Positions 28,679 through 32,208 of a stretch of DNA of 32,208 bases are shown piece after piece. Source of the DNA: Azolla pinnata. Its lineage: Eukaryota; Streptophyta; Polypodiopsida; Salviniales; Salviniaceae. Positions within the stretch are counted from its first letter, which is position 1. Each line of letters starts with the position of its first letter. A model generated the notes under the pieces. That model had not been told where the DNA came from, did no database searches, and saw only the letters and a program-made list of their open reading frames with translations. Both the position numbers and the translations under genes were made by a program. The stretch covers positions 86,100 to 118,307 of the forward strand of contig JBBBWG010011111.1 of assembly GCA_037176905.1 (NCBI GenBank). The letters are read 5' to 3'.

Positions 28679-31600
28679 TCACACAGCTACTGGAAGACCT
28701 TTCTTGGCCATGCTGTCCAGGACGTCATTTAGAGCTTGGCAAATACCTACTATCTGCAGAGGCAGAAATATCGCATTTAAATTCAGACTTTCAGTTACAA
28801 ACGCACCAAGGGGAACTAGTTAAAGTACCATCATTATTTTCTAAAATCCCAAACTTAAAAATACCACATTTCCTCATCTTGATTATTTTGCAGCACGCCA
28901 TATAAGTTAAGTTTAGGATTCAGTGGTATTTTAGAAAATTCAGGCAAATGCATACTATTTTGATAACATAATATATCGCGGGCCGAACCTGCTGATCCCA
29001 CTGTTGCAGCTCCTCAATATCAGAGCCAAAGTGAATCACACCTTCAACCTGCAAAGAAAGCAGATACGTTATAAATATTATAGTTACATGACCAGACTAT
29101 TTCCCTATCTCAATGCATTGCTAGATCAATAGCAAAAAATGCTGAATGGGGGATTTGTAGCACTCTCCTTCACATAAAATGATGAGTGCCTATCACTTCA
29201 AGTAGAAGGAATCATTCCCCATCTCAATTTGTTGATTATTATCACTCGAAAACAATAATAGGAAAAACTATTTCAACCTCCAATACAACATACAGTTTTC
29301 CAGCAATAGTTCTTTAAATTAAAGTTTACTCTTACTCACTGTAATGCAGTTACAGCTACACAAATCAGGACATCACCGAATTTCTTGAACGTGTCTAAGG
29401 TAGATCCTTTTCAAAGATATACCTGATCAATAGATCCTTTCATTCGATCTTCTGATATCATCCTTGCGGCTATCTTTTCAGCCTGGTGCAGAACAGTGGT
29501 AATTCATCTAATTAGCAAACAATTATTTGACTAGCACAACAAGAAATAGACAGCGAAAGTCACATTGATAGAAGATAGAAGACAGATCCCATAATCACAA
29601 ACTAGCCTAGTTAGATATCCCTACAAAAATATTACACCGCCAGCACAACCCACTAAAGTCTCATACAGGTTATACTTGAAAATTATCAGGAATAATTGTA
29701 CCTGCATGTTTTTGCACACAACCTTAACTAAATATCATCCATCATCAGAGATCACATGATGTAAATGTATCACTATGCAATTTGATCTATGACTTGCATA
29801 ATCAATGCTATCAATGTTCATTTTATGAACTAGGGATATATACTCACCTTTGATGCTCCAATGCCAAGCAATGCACCCAGTTCTTCAAAACTGTAACAAG
29901 AGGGACAGGGAAACAATCAATACTCGAAGGAAACAGATCCCTACACACTAAATATCATAACCGTATAAGTCACCTTATGTTGGTGTAGAGTTTGCTTGCA
30001 CTGAGCAGGTTGTGCTCAATCATTGCTCGATCCAGCACAGTTGAATTATCTGGTAACAAAGCTTTCTGGAAAGATAATATGTAATTAGTCAATAAGCAGT
30101 AAAGAAACGAGCTAATACTTTAAAATACAATTAGATGTCTCACCTGATGAGGCTTGAGCTCTTCTGCAAATGCATCTACTTCAGGTTTGCGCAAAATGCG
30201 TTCTAGGTAAACCTATTATCATATATATGTGAGCACAGCAAACCAATCCAAAACAGCAGTAAGATAAAAGGATGTTCTACCTTTTGCAAAATTGGGTAAA
30301 TTTTGAGCTTAGAGCATCTCTCATCCTGTGCAATTCACCAATAAAAATTCCTTAATAGAAAACCTAACAAACAAAATCCCAAACTAGACATCATGACCAA
30401 CAAAAGAGAAAAGGGGTGCAACAGAATTACAGCATCCAATAGCAACCTTGTACAATGTAGCAAGCACTCTAGATCTTTGTGGACCAGCTGCAGCCAGGAT
30501 AGTACACGTGACTGCTGCTGTAAGAGCTTGTTGCAATTCTTCTTCATCCACTTGTCTGCATACATGAGACAAATTTATTCAGTTTCAACAATCAAAATCC
30601 TTGATTACAAATAAGTAATAATGGAAGAAGAAACAAAACAAGGTCAAACACCAGAAACCAATTTGGCCATGCCTTCCTTCGAATTCTCGCTTCTCAATTT
30701 GTGACAATTCATAGTATCGCAGAGCAGCCTCCAGAAACTTCCTTTTCAGATCCAACACACGGGCGTAGCATACCTGAGGAAAGATAAGTTGATTGGGAGA
30801 CATGTAGAATTCAGAAAGTTGTGTATGACAAAGCAAGCTTATGCAAAGACCTTGTACTGAAGATTCAGACCCTCATCTTTGCCGTTATTTACAAGGAAAG
30901 ATGCTTTCTTAATGAAGGTCTCGGCATTGACAGCATCATCATCCTATCCAAAATAAAATTTAAAAATGTCAAGTAAAACTAAAATAGCTTCAACAATCAT
31001 GTATGTATCGTGTCCCACACACGATGTTTCCAAAGGGGATGGAGGCAAAAGTGGATTGTGACCAATGATTAAGTAAAATGTGAACTTGCTAAAATATATG
31101 GGCTAAATTTGTTTTTAACAAGGCTTTCTTAGACTTCCGGGTCCGTTCACATAGCAAAGACCTTAAACCTTTATATGTAGACATGCCAAGGAAATCATAA
31201 AGGCTCCTGCCACCAGATCCAAAATTTTCAGGACATTGATGACCTTTCTAAATACCTTAAGGACATAGAAATTGTTAGACTCCATAAGAATTTGTACTTT
31301 TGGTTAATTGGGATGATATAATTACACTAACTCATTTTGGTTAGATGATTAATATCAATCAATAGTTAAGATGAGCAATAATAAGAAAAACCAAGTGGCA
31401 AATGACTACCTCAAGATACAAAAGAGCGATCTTCACACATTTTGAAAGTTTGTACGTGTCATCCAAAATCCTGTAAGCTAAGTTTTGGTCAATACTTGTA
31501 TAAATATAAAATCAATTACTGATATCTATCAATTAAATCAGCATGAAATTTCCATGAGAACTACAAAAGTACTCTGTATTGCAATTTTTTCTGTTCTTTC

Positions 31601-31725
31601 ACACCAACTTTAAATATAAACCTGATTCCTGAATCTAAATCAATGCCACTAAGCATTTGAGCTGCTTTTGACCATTCTTCCTCATTCACATAAAGATCTG
31701 CAAGTCCTTCCCGAATCACTGAAAC
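28679..31725 (-). CDS. CSN4: COP9 signalosome subunit 4 (partial, 5' end beyond the window)
   Basis: Twelve exons (plus-strand coordinates, 3' to 5'): 28679-28753, 28989-29048, 29423-29482, 29848-29890, 29974-30065, 30144-30212, 30281-30325, 30447-30555, 30673-30773, 30851-30943, 31410-31470, 31622-31725. Together they give 303 aa in one frame and stop after KKGLPVAV. Family landmarks: [195 protein letters not shown]. The C-terminal two thirds forms the PCI domain used for complex assembly; the COP9 signalosome removes NEDD8 from cullins. The missing N-terminal 95 or so residues should lie beyond 32208. The intron between 30673 and 30555 fits only as GC-AG if the family spacing is kept. Confidence 0.95.
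28836..28942. repeat. Inverted repeat in the last CSN4 intron
   Basis: ATTTTCTAAAAT at about 28836-28847 is complementary to ATTTTAGAAAAT at about 28928-28939, and AAACTTAA (28851-28858) to TTAAGTTT (28907-28914). The arms could form an imperfect hairpin in the pre-mRNA or be the ends of a small MITE-like insertion. Confidence 0.5.
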
Positions 31726-32208
31726 CTGTTAACGCAATTGCATTATGAAAGTCAAATAGTGCCTTAGAATGCCATACTGCTTCTTTGAATAAAGCCGTAA
31801 TTTGACAAACACTGTCTAAACTGCAGCCCTGGCTTAATGAAAACAGGTTAAACAGTTCGCTGAACTGATCAATGTTCAAGAAAACATTTCAGAGAATAGT
31901 CGAACAAACAGAACAGCCTACAGTTTCCTGCCAGCTAGGCGACCTTACTTTACTATGGTCCAACATTTAATTCGACTTGTATAGACCAAATTTCCATAGA
32001 TTTACTTTTAAATGTCTATTTCTATTGCAGAAACTGTGTCTTTGCTAGACTAAGAAGGAGAAAAAGCATACATCACCATCTCTTTTATTGTTTATAAAGG
32101 AATAAGAATTTTTAACCTCCAAATTATTGCGATTTACTAAGTGTATGCATGTTTCAGCTGGGGTTTGTATGGTGATATCTTACCATAGTTCATTAATAAA
32201 TGTCAATT
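31726..32208 (-). other. CSN4 intron sequence at the window end
   Basis: The acceptor of exon 31622-31725 lies at 31726-31727. I looked on the minus strand for the preceding CSN4 segment and found none, so this AT-rich stretch is taken as part of a long intron. Confidence 0.55.

Noticed and set aside
28480-28905. 141-codon plus-strand frame
   Set aside because: Antisense to the last CSN4 exon and intron; no family signature.

Overview
The window is nuclear DNA of a land plant, most likely a seedless one (fern, Isoetes-type lycophyte or hornwort). Four things support this: TTTAGGG/CCCTAAA telomere-type repeats, short GT-AG introns, plant-specific gene families, and two large intronless PLS-type PPR genes. 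One PPR protein ends in a DYW variant with a KPAKS PG box, a type I associate with lineages that edit organelle RNA U-to-C. I cannot name the species.

Layout, left to right. (1) 573-5709, + strand: an eight-exon gene for a multipass membrane protein of the plant 'plasma membrane fusion / tweety-like' family; its introns are filled with microsatellites, a tandem duplication, a SINE-like copy and two diverged copies of one AATTAA-rich repeat. (2) 6490-9060, - strand: a PLS-type PPR protein of 856 aa that stops inside the E domain, with possible decayed DYW remnants downstream. (3) 9393-9977: an array of about 37-bp units with telomere-like cores. (4) About 10-14.4 kb: gene-poor DNA with two tRNA-derived SINE-like elements and microsatellites, ending in a G-rich minisatellite of TGCATG units. 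(5) 15395-19096, + strand: an intronless MOCOS/NifS-like PLP-fold protein (1233 aa) swollen by acidic and homopolymeric tracts. (6) 20233-22074, - strand: a trypsin/HtrA-like protein whose catalytic His and Ser positions are replaced, with a long Ala/Ser/Thr repeat insert. (7) 22525-22737, - strand: a 70-aa His-rich single-span membrane peptide with a TATA box. (8) 24392-27400, + strand: a PPR-DYW protein of 1002 aa, a candidate DYW:KP (U-to-C) editing factor. (9) 28679-31725, - strand, 5' end beyond the window: COP9 signalosome subunit 4 (twelve exons, one apparent GC-AG intron).

The genes do not form a pathway. The two PPR proteins would act on organelle RNA, CSN4 in nuclear cullin deneddylation, and the first gene in a membrane. 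What links the region is heavy simple-repeat load, which has visibly expanded coding tracts in three neighbouring genes (the Cys run in gene 1, Glu/Asp/His runs in the MOCOS-like gene, and Ser/Ala/DG/EG runs in the protease-like gene).
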